Assembly: GCA_031272615.1 (NCBI GenBank)
Contig: JAISTL010000093.1
Coordinates: forward strand, 1-7,023
DNA from: Methylobacteriaceae bacterium
Lineage (GTDB): Bacteria; Pseudomonadota; Alphaproteobacteria; Rhizobiales; Beijerinckiaceae
Length of the DNA: 7,023 bases
Direction of reading: 5' to 3'
Translations under genes and position numbers: made by a program
Shown here: positions 5,402 to 7,023 of the stretch, one piece after another
How positions within the stretch are numbered: the first letter of the stretch is position 1
How the letters are laid out: each line of letters begins with the position of its first letter
Notes under the pieces: model-generated
Databases searched by the model: none
Seen by the model: the letters and a program-made list of their open reading frames with translations, nothing else
What the model was told of the DNA's origin: nothing

Positions 5402-5429
5402 CTTATATGAGGGGAGTTAAGAGGTTCAA
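5402..5429 (-). promoter_or_regulatory. Candidate promoter for nth-hprK-manX-ptsH
   Basis: On the minus strand TTGAAC (5424-5429) and TATAAG (5402-5407) are separated by 16 bases. They match the -35 and -10 consensus at 4 of 6 and 5 of 6 positions. Transcription would start near 5395 and leave a leader of about 105 bases before nth. No other promoter-like pair of similar quality was seen between here and nth, and the later genes have very short gaps, which fits one operon. Confidence 0.45.
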
Positions 5430-5456
5430 CAGTTTATTTCAGGGCGTTTCGTCGTT

Positions 5457-5489
5457 TTTTCCGCTGTTTTTTTTGAAAACCGCGGAAAA
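5457..5489. other. 33-base imperfect palindrome between nth and dnaK
   Basis: TTTTCCGC (5457-5464) pairs with GCGGAAAA (5482-5489). Inside, GTTTT (5466-5470) pairs with AAAAC (5476-5480) around a TTTTG loop, with one T/C mismatch between the two stems: 13 of 14 positions pair. The T-rich side comes first and the A-rich side last, the reverse of an intrinsic terminator, so that role is unlikely. It sits 28 bases upstream of the nth -35 box and about 160 bases before dnaK. A binding site for a dimeric protein or a cruciform-prone site is possible. Confidence 0.5.
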
Positions 5490-5542
5490 CGGGCAATTCT
5501 CCGTGTGCGTCAACCGCACCTTAACGCTTTGAGATTATTGGC

Positions 5543-5575
5543 CTTGAACATCTTTGAGTTTGATTCTTCGATTAT
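5543..5575 (+). promoter_or_regulatory. Possible heat-shock-type promoter region of dnaK
   Basis: CTTGAA at 5543-5548 matches the -35 element of sigma32 promoters. The -10 side is poor: CTTCGAT (5566-5572) or GATTAT (5570-5575) lie at non-ideal spacing. dnaK is commonly driven by sigma32, so the site is plausible by context only. No CIRCE inverted repeat is seen in the 5490-5651 stretch. Confidence 0.25.
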
Positions 5576-5651
5576 CCCGCCGGTTCTTCCGCCGCTGTCA
5601 TACAGGGCTGGCCGGGTCGGGAAGTCCGCTTGAAAGTGAGGGATCCCGAAT

Positions 5652-7023
<1,372 letters not shown>

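Overview
The window looks like a stretch of alphaproteobacterial chromosome with an accessory insertion on its left side. The host assignment rests on gene content: a short HPr kinase (about 163 residues, lacking the usual N-terminal domain), a mannose-type EIIA and an HPr with an N-terminal extension, in the order hprK-manX-ptsH. This is the classical alphaproteobacterial regulatory PTS cluster. A DnaK carrying the Gram-negative-type insert agrees. I cannot place the organism below class level.

Left part (1-1660): three overlapping, co-directional genes of unknown function on the + strand. The first is cut by the window edge and resembles the TIGR04255 family. The other two are conserved-looking hypotheticals. 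Overlaps of 8 and 14 bases suggest one translationally coupled unit. This part is visibly richer in A/T than the right half.

Middle part (1661-3402): a gene for a fused Xre helix-turn-helix / ImmA-IrrE metalloprotease regulator (2145-3260) lies between two copies of the 3' end of ptsH. The right copy (3301-3402) is the real end of the minus-strand ptsH gene. The left copy (1715-1820) is a detached tail carrying the last 22 HPr codons, the stop and 25 bases beyond it. Just before the left copy is a 48-base relic resembling the end of a second, diverged Xre-ImmA gene. The simplest reading is that the 3' end of ptsH serves as an insertion site for accessory elements, with at least two insertions or rearrangements. 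No integrase is visible, so the mechanism is open.

Right part (3326-5289, minus strand): nth (endonuclease III), hprK, manX and ptsH, read leftwards as a probable single operon from a promoter near 5402-5429. HprK would phosphorylate HPr on its regulatory serine, and phosphoryl groups would pass from HPr-His to EIIA-His. No sugar permease is present, so the module is probably regulatory.

Far right (5290-7023): a divergent intergenic region of 362 bases with a large imperfect palindrome, then the first 457 codons of dnaK on the + strand, cut by the window end.

The best candidate for an undescribed system is the three-gene operon, possibly together with the Xre-ImmA regulator beside it. Its function cannot be read from sequence alone.
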